Source: Dokdonella sp.
GTDB taxonomy: Bacteria; Pseudomonadota; Gammaproteobacteria; Xanthomonadales; Rhodanobacteraceae
Assembly (NCBI GenBank): GCA_023228465.1
Contig: JALOBC010000020.1
Coordinates: 1 to 48,401, forward strand
DNA length: 48,401 nucleotides
Reading direction: 5' to 3'
A program made the translations under genes and the position numbers. The notes under the pieces are model-generated. The model made no database searches. It saw only the letters and a program-made list of their open reading frames with translations, and had not been told where the DNA came from. Positions 31,742-41,556 of this stretch are shown piece by piece; position 1 is the first letter of the stretch, and each line of letters starts with the position of its first letter.

Positions 31742-34597
31742 TCAGCCGGTCGCCTTGGCGGCCAGGTCCGGGCTGCACACGAAGCGGATGGCGTCCAGCC
31801 GCGGCGCCGCGCCGGAGAGGGCGGCGCGCAGGGCTTCCAGCTCGGCGCTGATCGCGTCGATCTCGCTGGCGTGCACGGCGGGGTTGACGCGGGCGAGCGC
31901 AGTCAGCCGGGTGTGGGCCGCGACCAGGCTGTGTTCGGCGGCACTGAGCGCCTGGCCGATCTCGGTCGCAGCCAGGCGCCGCGCCTCGGTCTCGCAGGCG
32001 GCGAGCATCGGCGGCACCAGCTTGGCCAGCAGCGGTCGAAAGCGCGCCGCGTCGATGGGTTGTTCGCGTGCCCGCGCCAGGCTGGCCGGATCGGGGGCGT
32101 AGTCGCCACGCACGCTCAGGCGCGTGTCCACCAGTGTGCGCAGCGGCAGCGGCGGCAGGAAGCGGCCGACGTGCAGCGTGCGCTCGGCCACGCAGTCCAG
32201 CACGAAGATGCATTCGAGCAGCGCGGTGCGCAGGGGCAGGGCGGCATCGACGAGTACCGCCGCATTGCCATGTTCGCTTTCCAGCAGCAGGTCCAGCGCC
32301 CCGGCCACCAGCGGGTGGTCGATCCGCAACAGCGGCAGCTCCTCGCGCGCCAACGCGGTCGCGCGGTCGAAGGTCACCTGCTGCGGGCCGTCCTTGAGGC
32401 CGGGGAAACCATCGGTACTGAGGTATTCCGGATCCAGCACCACGCTGCGCGGGCCGGTTTCCTCGCCTTCGATGCCGAACTGCTCGAACAGCCTCAGCAT
32501 GAAGGCATCGGCCTCCAGGTCCTCGTCGCCGGCTTGCAGCGCGTTCAACAGTCGCTGCTCGCGCGCTTCGCGCTCGGTTGCCAGCTCCAGCAGGCGGTCA
32601 CGACCGGCATTGACCAGTTCGGACAGTTCGCGGTGGGTCGCCGCGGTTTCGGCGATCAGCGCGTCCAGCTCCGCATCTTCGCGTTCGCCGCCGAGCGCAT
32701 GCTGCTCGGCAACCGTGCGCAGGCGAGCTTCGAAGCGGCGCACGATCTCGCGCCCATCGGACGGACTGACGCGCAGGGCGTCGAGGCCCTCGTGATACCA
32801 GCGCAGCAGGGCGTGCTGGGCCGTGCCGCTGAACACGCCGGCATGGATCTGGATGTCGTGGCGCTGGCCGATGCGGTCGAGGCGGCCGATGCGCTGTTCC
32901 AGCAGGTCGGGATCGTGTGGCAGGTCCCAGAGCACCAGATCGTGGGCGAACTGGAAGTTGCGCCCTTCCGAGCCGATCTCCGAGCACAGCAGGATGCGCG
33001 CCCCATCGGCCTGGGCGAACCAGGCCGCGTTGCGGTCACGTTGCAGGATGGTCATGCCCTCGTGGAAGCGCGCGACCTTGACCCCGCTGCGCAGGCGCAG
33101 GGCCGCCTCCAGCGCCAGCACCTTGGCCTGGGTGCGGCAGATGAGCAGCAGCTTGTGTCCGCCCAGGCGCTCGATCAGCGCCAGCAGCCAGGGCAGGCGC
33201 GGGTCGTCCTGGTAGTCGATCTCGACCGCGGGTGGATGCAGCATGGCGTCGGCGTGGAACTCGGCCAGCAGCGCCTGGCGCCGGGCGTCGTCGAGTTCGC
33301 TGCCGTCCAGTACCTCGATGGCCTCGACACGGCGCGGGAAGCCGCCGATCTGCGCGCGCCGGTTGCGGAACATCACCCTTCCGGTGCCGTGACGGTCGAT
33401 CAGGGCATCGAGCAGCGCCGATGCATGCGTGGCCCGGTCGGCGTCGTAGCGGGCGAGCAGGTCGAGCAGATCGGCATCGTCGGCGAAGCGGGTCGCCAGT
33501 TCGTCACGCGCCGCCGGGGCCAGCGCCTGTCCATCGAGCAGCTGGGCGGCAATCGCCGAAAGCCGCGCATAGCCTTCGCTCTCGGCCGCAAACGCATCGG
33601 GGTCCACGTAACGGGCCGGATCCAGCAGGCGCAGGCGCGCGAAGTGGCCGCTGCGCCCCAGCTGCTGCGGGGTCGCGGTGAGCAGCAACAGGCCGGGCGT
33701 GGCGGCGGCCAGCGCTTCGACCAGCAGGTAGGCGGGGCTGGCGGCATCCGGCGCCCACTCGAGGTGGTGGGCTTCGTCCACCACGACCACGTCCCAGCCA
33801 GCGTCCACCACCTGGGCGGTGCGCTTGGGATTGGCCGCCAGCCAGCCGATGTCGGCCAGCACCTGCTGTTCGTCCTCGAAGGGGTTGTCGTGCGGATTGC
33901 CGAGCGCGATCGATTCGCATCGTTCCTCGTCGAACAGGGCAAAGCCCAGGTTGAAGCGCCGCAGCAGTTCCACCAGCCACTGGCTGGTCAGGCTGGCCGG
34001 TACCAGCACCAGCACGCGCGCCGCGCGGCCGCTGGCGAGCAGGCGGGCGAGGATGAGGCCGGCCTCGATGGTCTTGCCCAGACCCACCTCGTCGGCGAGC
34101 AGGGCGCGTGGCGGCTGGCGCCCGGCGACGATTTCGGCGACACGCAGCTGGTGCGGAATCAGGTCCACCCGCGCGGAAGCCAGGCCGAAGGCAGGCGAAC
34201 GCATGGCCGCCGCTCGGCGGGCCAGGGCCTCGCAGCGGAAGTCGAAGCGGTCCGGGGCATCGATGCGCACGGACAGCAGGCGTTCGTCGGCGCGCGAAAT
34301 CGGCTGCGCGTCGTCGAGCTCCGCCTCCGACAGGCTGCCATCGGCGCCGTGGTAGTTGAGCAGCCCATCGGCCGTGCTGACGCGCTCGACGACGAAGCTG
34401 CGCCTCTGTCCGGAAATCTTCTGCCCGATGCGGAATTCGGCACGCATCAGCGGCGCGGCATGCATGGCATACTGGCGCAGCACGCCAGCGGTGGCGAACA
34501 ACACCTGCACGGTGCGCCCGTCACGGCGTACGACGGTGCCGAGACCAAGTTCTGGTTCGGCGTTGGAGATCCAGCGTTGTCCGGGAACGAAAGCCAT
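31742..34597 (-). CDS. rapA: RNA polymerase-associated ATPase RapA
   Basis: A 951-residue Swi2/Snf2 ATPase that recycles stalled RNA polymerase, close to the 968 residues of E. coli RapA. N-terminal Tudor-like domains begin FVPGQRWISNAEPELGLGTV. Walker A is DEVGLGKTIEAG (169-180), motif II is DEAHH (274-278), motif III LLTATPQQ, and the C-terminal helicase lobe has SEIGSEGRNFQFAHDLVLWDLP and QRIGRLDRIGQ. ATG 34597 gives the conserved N-terminus; a frame 29 codons longer is not supported. A promoter lies about 30 bases upstream. Confidence 0.96.
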   Translation of the reverse strand: MAFVPGQRWISNAEPELGLGTVVRRDGRTVQVLFATAGVLRQYAMHAAPLMRAEFRIGQKISGQRRSFVVERVSTADGLLNYHGADGSLSEAELDDAQPISRADERLLSVRIDAPDRFDFRCEALARRAAAMRSPAFGLASARVDLIPHQLRVAEIVAGRQPPRALLADEVGLGKTIEAGLILARLLASGRAARVLVLVPASLTSQWLVELLRRFNLGFALFDEERCESIALGNPHDNPFEDEQQVLADIGWLAANPKRTAQVVDAGWDVVVVDEAHHLEWAPDAASPAYLLVEALAAATPGLLLLTATPQQLGRSGHFARLRLLDPARYVDPDAFAAESEGYARLSAIAAQLLDGQALAPAARDELATRFADDADLLDLLARYDADRATHASALLDALIDRHGTGRVMFRNRRAQIGGFPRRVEAIEVLDGSELDDARRQALLAEFHADAMLHPPAVEIDYQDDPRLPWLLALIERLGGHKLLLICRTQAKVLALEAALRLRSGVKVARFHEGMTILQRDRNAAWFAQADGARILLCSEIGSEGRNFQFAHDLVLWDLPHDPDLLEQRIGRLDRIGQRHDIQIHAGVFSGTAQHALLRWYHEGLDALRVSPSDGREIVRRFEARLRTVAEQHALGGEREDAELDALIAETAATHRELSELVNAGRDRLLELATEREAREQRLLNALQAGDEDLEADAFMLRLFEQFGIEGEETGPRSVVLDPEYLSTDGFPGLKDGPQQVTFDRATALAREELPLLRIDHPLVAGALDLLLESEHGNAAVLVDAALPLRTALLECIFVLDCVAERTLHVGRFLPPLPLRTLVDTRLSVRGDYAPDPASLARAREQPIDAARFRPLLAKLVPPMLAACETEARRLAATEIGQALSAAEHSLVAAHTRLTALARVNPAVHASEIDAISAELEALRAALSGAAPRLDAIRFVCSPDLAAKATG

Positions 34598-34624
34598 GAT
34601 GGGATTGCAAGCGGGCGGCCGTGG

Positions 34625-34652
34625 ATTATCCGCCCACGGCGCCCGTTCGCAA
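34625..34652 (-). promoter_or_regulatory. rapA promoter (sigma-70 type)
   Basis: Minus strand: TTGCGA (34652-34647), 16-base spacer, GATAAT (34630-34625), then about 27 bases to ATG 34597. The rest of the 284-base gap upstream of rapA has no recognisable gene. Confidence 0.6.
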
Positions 34653-34881
34653 AGGAAAGCGGGCACGACCTTGCCAGGATGCACCCTTGCGAACCGGCAT
34701 TTGGCCTCAGCCGCTGCTGCCTGCGGGCACCACGCGCGCAGCGTGCGGGACCGCGTGCACGCAGGCCGCCAGCGCAGCCGCGCGAACCCGCCCGACGCGC
34801 GCTGGCGACGATCGCACGTCAGCGTGCGCTCGTGCAGACGTGCCCGGCTGCCGCCCCGGGCCGGCAGCCGGGACGCGGGAC

Positions 34882-36726
34882 CTAGCCGGCCGGAATGGCC
34901 ACCGCACGCACCATGAAGGCGGAGGGCAGCGGTGCCGTCGGCGCGGTATTGCGCGAGCAGAACGGCGCGCTGGCGAGGTCGTCGATGGTGCTGGCAATGT
35001 CCGGTGCGTAGCAGAACCAGGAATTGTCGCCGGGGTTGGAGGTATCAGCGCGCGCCGGCTTGTCCTGGCCGCCCATGAGCTTGGCGCTGGCGCCGACGAA
35101 GAATGCGCCCTGCACCTGGGTCGGTGGAATCTGCACGGTGTAGAAGGTGTTGCCGGAAACGTCGGGCGTGGCCTGGACGCTCGCCACCGCACGCGCATTG
35201 GTCGGATCGCCATCCGCATCGGCATCTTCCAGCAGCCAGAAGGTGACCGGGCCGTGCGCGAGCGAAGGGAAGGTCGGGCCGAAGGCGACCTTGATCTGGG
35301 TGATCACCTCACCGCCCGCGGCGACCGTGAAGTAGTTGCCCCACAGCATGTCCGGATCGAAACTCGAGGGCGGCCCCTGGTTGGTGTTGCCGGTGCCGTC
35401 ATCGTGCGCGTATTCCATGCTCGGCGGCGTGCTCTCGAAACCATTGGCGAAGATGCCATCGTCCACCGCTGGCGGCTCGGGCCGCTCCGCGTAGGCGACG
35501 AACACGCCCGAACCCCATTCCACCTGGTTGTCGCCTTCCGGATGCAGGCCGGCGACGAAGGCGATGTCGCCGAAGTTGTTGACGGCGGGTGCGCCGCTGA
35601 AGACCGGGCTGGAATCATGCTGGCCGAGCTGGCCTGAACCGAGGTCGGTGGCCACCACGTCGCCCTTGCCGATCACGCGCACCAGGGAATCCCCGTCGCC
35701 GGCGAAGATCGCCTGGCCGTTCTCGTCCTCGCCGCGGAACACCACCAGGCCGGCGTCGTTGATGGCCGGCGCGAAGAAATCGATGCCGCGCACCATGCCG
35801 GTCGCCTCGACACGCGCGATCTCGGCGGCCGCGTAGCCGGCGGCCGTGCGCGTGAAGCGATACACCGCGCGTACGTTGCCCTCGTCCAGGTTCACTGCCA
35901 CCGCTACGTCGCCGCGCTGGTTGAGGGCCAGGCCATTGTCGAACTTGCGGAACGGCGATGCCGCGTCGGTGACCTTGTCGGCCACCACGAGCTCGCTGTC
36001 GCCAGGCCCGTGGAACAGGCGGATCTCATTGTGGCTGTAGTCGCTGGTGCTGACCTTGACCGCGATCTGGTGCGCGTCGTTGGTCGCCGGCGAGTAGATG
36101 TAGGCGTAGGGGCTGGCCGCATCCACGTTGGTGTCGGTGGCATACATGACACCCGGGTTCACGCCCGCCAGGGCGATGCCGTAGCCCAGGCCAAAGCGGC
36201 CCTTGAAGCCGATGCCGCGATCCGAGCCGATGTCCGGATTGGCGATCGACGTGGGCGTCAGCGGCATCACGCTGACCGGGCTCGAGGTTGCGGTGAGCGG
36301 GTTGTAGCGGCGCAAGGTATAGGGACCGCCATCCTCGCTGGTGTAGTAGCCGAGCCAGCCATGCAGGTTGATGCTGGGGCGGTCGGAGATGATCATGGTC
36401 ACTTCCGGATCGGGACTGGCCGGTTCGTGGATCGCCACGAACTCGCCGGTGCCATGACCGCCCAGCCAGATCCCCGCGCCCGTGCGGGAGAGGTCGCCGT
36501 CGATCGGCACCACGCCGGCGGTGAAGGTCACCATGCCGGCATCGTTCAGATTGGCGGAGATGGAGTTGAACGAGGTGCCCGGCGGCACGTTGTAGCCGTT
36601 GTCGTTGACGATGAGATTGCTGCGTGCCTCGAGCTCGGTGCCGGTGTATTCGGGCACCGCCGCGCTGGCGACGGCGGCAAACAGGACTGCGGCCAGGGAA
36701 CCGCAAGCGATGAGTGGCTTGTGCAT
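34882..36726 (-). CDS. Secreted NxxGxxxF tandem-repeat protein with IFANGFE motif
   Basis: A 614-residue exported protein. A signal peptide ending ASA covers residues 1-22. The large N-terminal part (25-415) has several copies of an NxxGxxxF pattern (NDAGMVTF, NDAGLVVF, NNFGDIAF), known from surface proteins with choice-of-anchor domains. Residues 422-431 read DDGIFANGFE, a motif I associate with the extreme C-terminus of many Rhodanobacteraceae-type exported proteins; here it is internal, and a second, beta-rich domain of about 180 residues follows. Function unknown. AAGGG lies upstream of ATG 36726. Confidence 0.75.
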   Translation of the reverse strand: MHKPLIACGSLAAVLFAAVASAAVPEYTGTELEARSNLIVNDNGYNVPPGTSFNSISANLNDAGMVTFTAGVVPIDGDLSRTGAGIWLGGHGTGEFVAIHEPASPDPEVTMIISDRPSINLHGWLGYYTSEDGGPYTLRRYNPLTATSSPVSVMPLTPTSIANPDIGSDRGIGFKGRFGLGYGIALAGVNPGVMYATDTNVDAASPYAYIYSPATNDAHQIAVKVSTSDYSHNEIRLFHGPGDSELVVADKVTDAASPFRKFDNGLALNQRGDVAVAVNLDEGNVRAVYRFTRTAAGYAAAEIARVEATGMVRGIDFFAPAINDAGLVVFRGEDENGQAIFAGDGDSLVRVIGKGDVVATDLGSGQLGQHDSSPVFSGAPAVNNFGDIAFVAGLHPEGDNQVEWGSGVFVAYAERPEPPAVDDGIFANGFESTPPSMEYAHDDGTGNTNQGPPSSFDPDMLWGNYFTVAAGGEVITQIKVAFGPTFPSLAHGPVTFWLLEDADADGDPTNARAVASVQATPDVSGNTFYTVQIPPTQVQGAFFVGASAKLMGGQDKPARADTSNPGDNSWFCYAPDIASTIDDLASAPFCSRNTAPTAPLPSAFMVRAVAIPAG

Positions 36727-37080
36727 GAAGTGAACCCTTGAGTCAGGCCATGGGCAGCTGCGAGCTTGGCCCGTGGCAAAGGAAACGGAGCGGAGTGCAT
36801 CCGCCGCCAACCATAGCGCAAGGGGTTGCGACGGCAAAGTACGCGCCCGTCCGGCGGGTCGGATCGCGATTCCGGCGAGGAATGCGCCTGGCGCGGGGCG
36901 CCCGGCGCCTGGCCAGCAAGGGCAGCCTGCCAGCGCGCGGCGTGGGTCGCTTCCGGCATGCGATCGCCGCTCCGCTCCGGCCCGCTACCACGACTTTCGG
37001 CGCACGCGATCGGAGCGGGAAACCGTTACCTTGCCCGGCTTGTGGCCGATCCGGCCAGCCTGCCTTGCAAGGAGCCTGTC
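36727..37080. other. Divergent intergenic region
   Basis: The 354 bases between the repeat protein (-) and the S9 peptidase (+) should hold both promoters, but I find no convincing -35/-10 pair on either strand. Open frames crossing it lack family resemblance. AAGGAG just before 37081 is the peptidase ribosome-binding site. Confidence 0.4.
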
Positions 37081-39138
37081 ATGTGGAGTCGTCCCCTCGT
37101 CGCGTTGCTTGCGGTCTTGCTGGCCGCGCCCGCCGTGGGCGCGCCGCCCGCACCGGCAGGGCGCCTGTTCACCGGCGCGGATCTCTTCAACCTGGAGGTC
37201 GCCAGCGATCCGCAGATTGCGCCGGACGGGAAGACCGTCGTCTATGTCCGTCGCAGCAACGACATCATGACCGACCGGGCGCGTTCGACGCTGTGGACGG
37301 TCGATGTCGCCAGCGGCGCACAGGCGCCGCTGGTGGCCGATGCGGGATCGCACAGCCAGCCGCGCTGGTCGCCCGACGGCAGCCGGCTCGCCTACATCTC
37401 CAACGCCGGCGACGCGGGCACGGCGCAACTTTACGTGCGCTGGATGCGAACCGGTGCGACCGCGCGCATCACCAGCCTGCCGGCCACGCCGCAGGACATC
37501 ACCTGGTCACCGGACGGCACGCGCCTGGCCTGGACCCTGTTCGTGGCCGACGAGGGCGCGCGGCTGGGGGTAGCGCCGGCCAGGCCGGATGGCGCGAAGT
37601 GGGCCGAGCCGCTGCAGGTCATCGACAAGGTGATCTACCGCACCGACGGCGGCGGCTATGGCAAGCCCGGCCATGCACAGATCTTCTGGGTGGCGGCCGA
37701 TGGCGGCGCGCCGATCCAGCTCACCTCCGGCGCACATCACCTGCGTGGCGGGCTGGCCTGGTCCGCCGATGGTCGCGCCATCCTGTTCAGTGCCAACTTC
37801 AAGCCGGACTGGCAGCGCGATCTTGTCGATACGGAAGTCCACGAGGTGGCGCTCGCCAGCCGTGAAGTACGCACGCTGACGCAGCGCAATGGCCCGGACA
37901 ACGCGCCGACCGTGTCGCCGGACGGTCGCTGGATCGCCTACGTGGGCTTTGATGACCGCGGCCTCGGCTACCAGAACCAGCAACTCTCCGTGATGCGGCG
38001 CGACGGCAGCGGTGCGCGCGTGCTCACCGCCACGCTCGACCGCAGCGTCGGCGCGCCGGTGTGGTCCGCCGACAGCCGTGCGATCTATGTCGGCTACGAC
38101 GATCGCGGCGGCATGCGGGTGGCACGCGTCGGACTCGATGGCAAGATCACGCCGGCCGCGCATGGGCTGGTGTCCAGCAGCCTGGATCGCCCCTACAGCG
38201 GCGGCGAGTTCACGGTCGCGCACAACGGCACGCTCGCCTTCACCGGCGCCGCCGACGATCGCCCCGCCGACGTGTGGGTGGCGCGCCACGGCAAGACGCG
38301 GCGCCTGACCCGGCTCAACGAGGCGCTGCTCGAAAGCAGGCAACTGGGCAGGATCGACAAGCTCGCGGTGACCGCCTTCGACGGGCTGCCCATCGACGCC
38401 TGGCTGGTCACGCCGCCCGGCTTCGACCCGGCGAAGAAGTACCCGCTGATCCTGGAAATCCACGGCGGTCCGTATGCCGCCTACGGCCCTTCGTTCGCCA
38501 CCGACTACCAGCTCTACGCCGCGGCCGGCTACGTGGTTGCCTACGCCAACCCGCGCGGTTCGACCAGCTACGGCGAGGCCTTCGCCAATCACATCGACAA
38601 GGCCTACCCGGGCCACGACTACGATGACCTGATGAGCGTGGTGGATGCTGCGCTTGCCAGGGGTTTCGTCGACCCCGAACGCCTGTTCGTCACCGGCGGT
38701 TCCGGCGGCGGCGTGCTGACGGCCTGGATCGTCGGCAAGACCGACCGCTTCCGCGCGGCGGTGACGCAGAAGCCGGTCATCAACTGGTCGAGTTTCGTGC
38801 TTACCGCCGACATGACGCCGTACTTCGCGCGCTACTGGTTTGGCAAATACCCCTGGGAGGACCCGCAGGGTTACTGGGCGCGTTCGCCATTGTCGCTGGT
38901 CGGCAACGTGAAGACGCCGACCCTGGTGGTCGTCGGCAGCGCCGACTACCGCACGCCCGTGAGCGAGTCCGAGCAGTATTACGAGGCGCTGCAACTGCGC
39001 GGCGTACCCACCGCGCTGGTGAAGGTGCCCGGCGCGAACCACGGCGGCCTCGCCGCGCGGCCCTCGCAGTCGGCAGCCAAGGCAGCGGCGATCCTCGCGT
39101 GGTTCGCCCGCTACGGCAACGCCAGCACCGCGCCATAG
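37081..39138 (+). CDS. S9 family prolyl oligopeptidase / acylaminoacyl peptidase
   Basis: A 685-residue exported serine peptidase. A signal peptide (1-20, AVGA end) is followed by a beta-propeller region (about 30-400) with TolB-like blades (PQIAPDGKTVVYVR, PRWSPDGSRLAYIS, ITWSPDGTRLAWT), then an alpha/beta-hydrolase domain with triad Ser541 (GGSGGG), Asp622 (GSADYRTP) and His654 (GANHGG). HGGPYAAYG forms the oxyanion region. Members cleave short peptides, often dipeptidyl or acylaminoacyl substrates. AAGGAG precedes ATG 37081. Confidence 0.94.
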   Translation: MWSRPLVALLAVLLAAPAVGAPPAPAGRLFTGADLFNLEVASDPQIAPDGKTVVYVRRSNDIMTDRARSTLWTVDVASGAQAPLVADAGSHSQPRWSPDGSRLAYISNAGDAGTAQLYVRWMRTGATARITSLPATPQDITWSPDGTRLAWTLFVADEGARLGVAPARPDGAKWAEPLQVIDKVIYRTDGGGYGKPGHAQIFWVAADGGAPIQLTSGAHHLRGGLAWSADGRAILFSANFKPDWQRDLVDTEVHEVALASREVRTLTQRNGPDNAPTVSPDGRWIAYVGFDDRGLGYQNQQLSVMRRDGSGARVLTATLDRSVGAPVWSADSRAIYVGYDDRGGMRVARVGLDGKITPAAHGLVSSSLDRPYSGGEFTVAHNGTLAFTGAADDRPADVWVARHGKTRRLTRLNEALLESRQLGRIDKLAVTAFDGLPIDAWLVTPPGFDPAKKYPLILEIHGGPYAAYGPSFATDYQLYAAAGYVVAYANPRGSTSYGEAFANHIDKAYPGHDYDDLMSVVDAALARGFVDPERLFVTGGSGGGVLTAWIVGKTDRFRAAVTQKPVINWSSFVLTADMTPYFARYWFGKYPWEDPQGYWARSPLSLVGNVKTPTLVVVGSADYRTPVSESEQYYEALQLRGVPTALVKVPGANHGGLAARPSQSAAKAAAILAWFARYGNASTAP

Positions 39139-39370
39139 CGCGGTGCCATTCGGCGGTCCTGGCGCGTACCGGGGGCGTCGAGTTTCGACCGCAGGTCACT
39201 CGGCCGCGGCGTGCGCCGGGGCGGCGAGCGGGTAGGGCGCGGCGCGGGATGCGCTGTGGCGTGGATGCGACGCGGCGTGAGGTGACGTTTCGCCGGTCGG
39301 GTGGGCGCGCGTCGGAGACCTCGCCCCGACGCGGCCTGCCGGCAGGTCGGCCCTGCGCGGCCGACGCACG

Positions 39371-39395
39371 GCGCGGGCTGGTGTTACGCCCGCGC
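39371..39395. terminator. Hairpin between convergent S9 and M13 peptidase genes
   Basis: GCGCGGGC (39371-39378) pairs with GCCCGCGC (39388-39395) over a nine-base loop, 13 bases past the M13 gene stop on the minus strand. No T-run follows, so it is only a candidate 3' end. The rest of 39139-39407 has no gene. Confidence 0.35.
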
Positions 39396-39407
39396 CGCGC
39401 GGGCGCC

Positions 39408-41441
39408 TCACCAGATCTTCACGCGTTCGTCCGCCGGGCGCACCATCTTGTCGCCGGCCTTGCAGTCGAAGGCCTGGGCGAATGCCGGCATGTTCGAGGG
39501 CGCACCGATGGCGCGGAACATGGCCGGGGCGTGCGAATCGGTGTTGAGACGCAGCTTCAGTTCCTCGGGGCGGAAGTTGCGCCGCCATACCGTGGCCCAG
39601 TTGAGGAAGAAGCGCTGGTCTTCGGTGAAGCCGTCGATCTTCTCCTTCGCCTCGGCCGGCTTGGCCTTGAGCGCGATCTGAAGGGCGTCGTAGGCCGTGG
39701 CGAGGCCGCCGAGGTCGGCGATGTTCTCGCCCAGGGTGAGCTTGCCCTTGACGTGCAGGTCGTCGATGGGCGAGTAGGCATCGAACTGCTGCACCAGCTT
39801 GTCGGTGCGCGCATCGAAGGCCTTGCGGTCGGCGTCCGTCCACCAGTTGTTGAAGTTGCCGCTGGCGTCGAACTGGCTGCCCTTGTCGTCGTAGCCGTGG
39901 CTCATCTCGTGGCCGATGACGGCACCGATGCCGCCGTAGTTGAGCGCATCGTCGGCCTTGGCGTCGAAGAAGGGCGCCTGCAGGATCGCGGCCGGGAACA
40001 CGATCTCGTTCATGGTGGCGTTGTAGTAGGCGTTGACCGTCTGCGGCGTCATGTGCCACTCGCTGCGGTCGACCGGCTTGCCGATCTTGGCGATGTTCCA
40101 GTCGTAGTTGAACTTCTCGGCGGCGAGCAGGTTGCCGAAGTAGTCGCCGGGCTTGAGCGTGAGGCCGCTCCAGTCGCGCCAGGTGTCCGGATAGCCGATC
40201 TTGGGCGTGAACGAGGCCCACTTCTCCAGCGCCTTCTTCTTGGTTTCCGCGCTCATCCAGTCGAGATTCTGGATGCGCGTCTTGAGTGCGGCGGCGACGT
40301 TGTGCACCAGTTCGAGTGCGGCGGCCTTGGATTCGGGCGAGAACTCCTTCGCCACGTAAAGCTCGCCGAGGGCCATGCCCAGCTCGCTGTTGGTTGCGGA
40401 CAGCACCTGCTTCCAGCGCGGCTTCTGTTCCTTCTGCCCACGCATGGTCTGGTCGTGGAAATCGAAGCTGGCGGCGACGAAGGGCTTGGACAGGTAGGGC
40501 GCGGCGTTGTCGATGGTGTGGTAGCGGAGGTAGGCCTGCCAGTGCGTCATCGGCACGCTGGCGATCATGGCGTCGAGTTCGGCGAAGAATTTCGGCTGCG
40601 AGAGCGAGAAGCCGTTCTTGACGTCGGCGCCCTGGGCGGTGAAGAACGCGGCCCAGTCGAAGTTCGGCGTGACCTTGTTCGCATCGGCGACGCTGACGAA
40701 GTGGTACTGGTTGTTCGGATCGCGCATCTCGATGCGGCCGATCGATGCCTTGGCCAGGCGCGTCTCGAAGGCCATCACCCACTGCGCCTGCTCGGCCGCC
40801 GCCTTGGCCGGCGTGCCTGCCAGTTCCAGCATGCGCTGGATGTGCGCCACGTAAGCCTTGCGCTTGGCCTGGAAGTCCGGCGTGTCCTTGAGGTAGTAGT
40901 CGCGCTCGGGCAGGCCCAGCCCGCCCTGGAAGGCATAGGCGATGGTCATGGTCGAGTTCTTGTAGTCGGCGCGCCCGCCGAACCGGAACGGGATGCCCTG
41001 GCCGCGGGCGAAGTCGGCGCGCAGCCACGCAACGAGTTCTTCCGGCGTCTTCAGCGCCTCGATCTGCGCCAGCGTCGGCTTGATCGGCGCGTCGCCGAGC
41101 TTGTCGATGGCGGCCTCGTCCATGCCCGCGCCGTAGAACCAGCCGATCTTCTGCTCGATCGAGCCGGCCTTGGCATGCTCGGCGTGCACTGCGGCGGCAT
41201 CGACGATGCCGTGCTGCGCGGCCAGGCTGGCTTCCTCCAGCACCTCGAAGGTGCCCCAGGTGCTGCGGTCGGCCGGCACGGGGTTGGCCGCCAGCCATTT
41301 CGCGTTGACGAAGCCGTTGAAGTCCTGGCAGGGCGCGATCGCGCGATCGAGGTCGCTGGCGCTGAAGGAAAAGGCGCCGGCGGCGCTGGAGATGGCCAGG
41401 CCGATGGCCAGCGCTAGCGGGCGGGAAACGAGTGCGTGCAT
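39408..41441 (-). CDS. M13 family zinc metallopeptidase (PepO/neprilysin-like), paralog A
   Basis: A 677-residue exported M13 endopeptidase. The signal peptide (about 1-23, ending GAFS) precedes the neprilysin-type N-terminal helical domain. Zinc motif HEMSH uses His511 and His515; the third ligand Glu is in GENIADLGG; NAYYNATMNEIVFPAAI is the substrate-binding strand. The protein ends in VKIW, the usual aromatic C-terminus of the family. Substrates are peptides, probably in the periplasm. Tandem with paralog B, 115 bases upstream on the same strand. Confidence 0.95.
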   Translation of the reverse strand: MHALVSRPLALAIGLAISSAAGAFSFSASDLDRAIAPCQDFNGFVNAKWLAANPVPADRSTWGTFEVLEEASLAAQHGIVDAAAVHAEHAKAGSIEQKIGWFYGAGMDEAAIDKLGDAPIKPTLAQIEALKTPEELVAWLRADFARGQGIPFRFGGRADYKNSTMTIAYAFQGGLGLPERDYYLKDTPDFQAKRKAYVAHIQRMLELAGTPAKAAAEQAQWVMAFETRLAKASIGRIEMRDPNNQYHFVSVADANKVTPNFDWAAFFTAQGADVKNGFSLSQPKFFAELDAMIASVPMTHWQAYLRYHTIDNAAPYLSKPFVAASFDFHDQTMRGQKEQKPRWKQVLSATNSELGMALGELYVAKEFSPESKAAALELVHNVAAALKTRIQNLDWMSAETKKKALEKWASFTPKIGYPDTWRDWSGLTLKPGDYFGNLLAAEKFNYDWNIAKIGKPVDRSEWHMTPQTVNAYYNATMNEIVFPAAILQAPFFDAKADDALNYGGIGAVIGHEMSHGYDDKGSQFDASGNFNNWWTDADRKAFDARTDKLVQQFDAYSPIDDLHVKGKLTLGENIADLGGLATAYDALQIALKAKPAEAKEKIDGFTEDQRFFLNWATVWRRNFRPEELKLRLNTDSHAPAMFRAIGAPSNMPAFAQAFDCKAGDKMVRPADERVKIW

Positions 41442-41556
41442 GGGAGACCTCCGGGCGAGATTGGACGGGGCAGGGTAGCGGTGGCGGGCTTGATGGCGCC
41501 TGACTTCGAGCGGGCGGGAACCTGTCGGCCTGGCCGCAGGTTCCCGCCGCGAGGCA

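Noticed and set aside
31871-34885. Plus-strand open frame of about 1000 codons antisense to rapA
   Set aside because: Shadow of rapA caused by high GC; translation lacks domains while the minus strand encodes an intact RapA.
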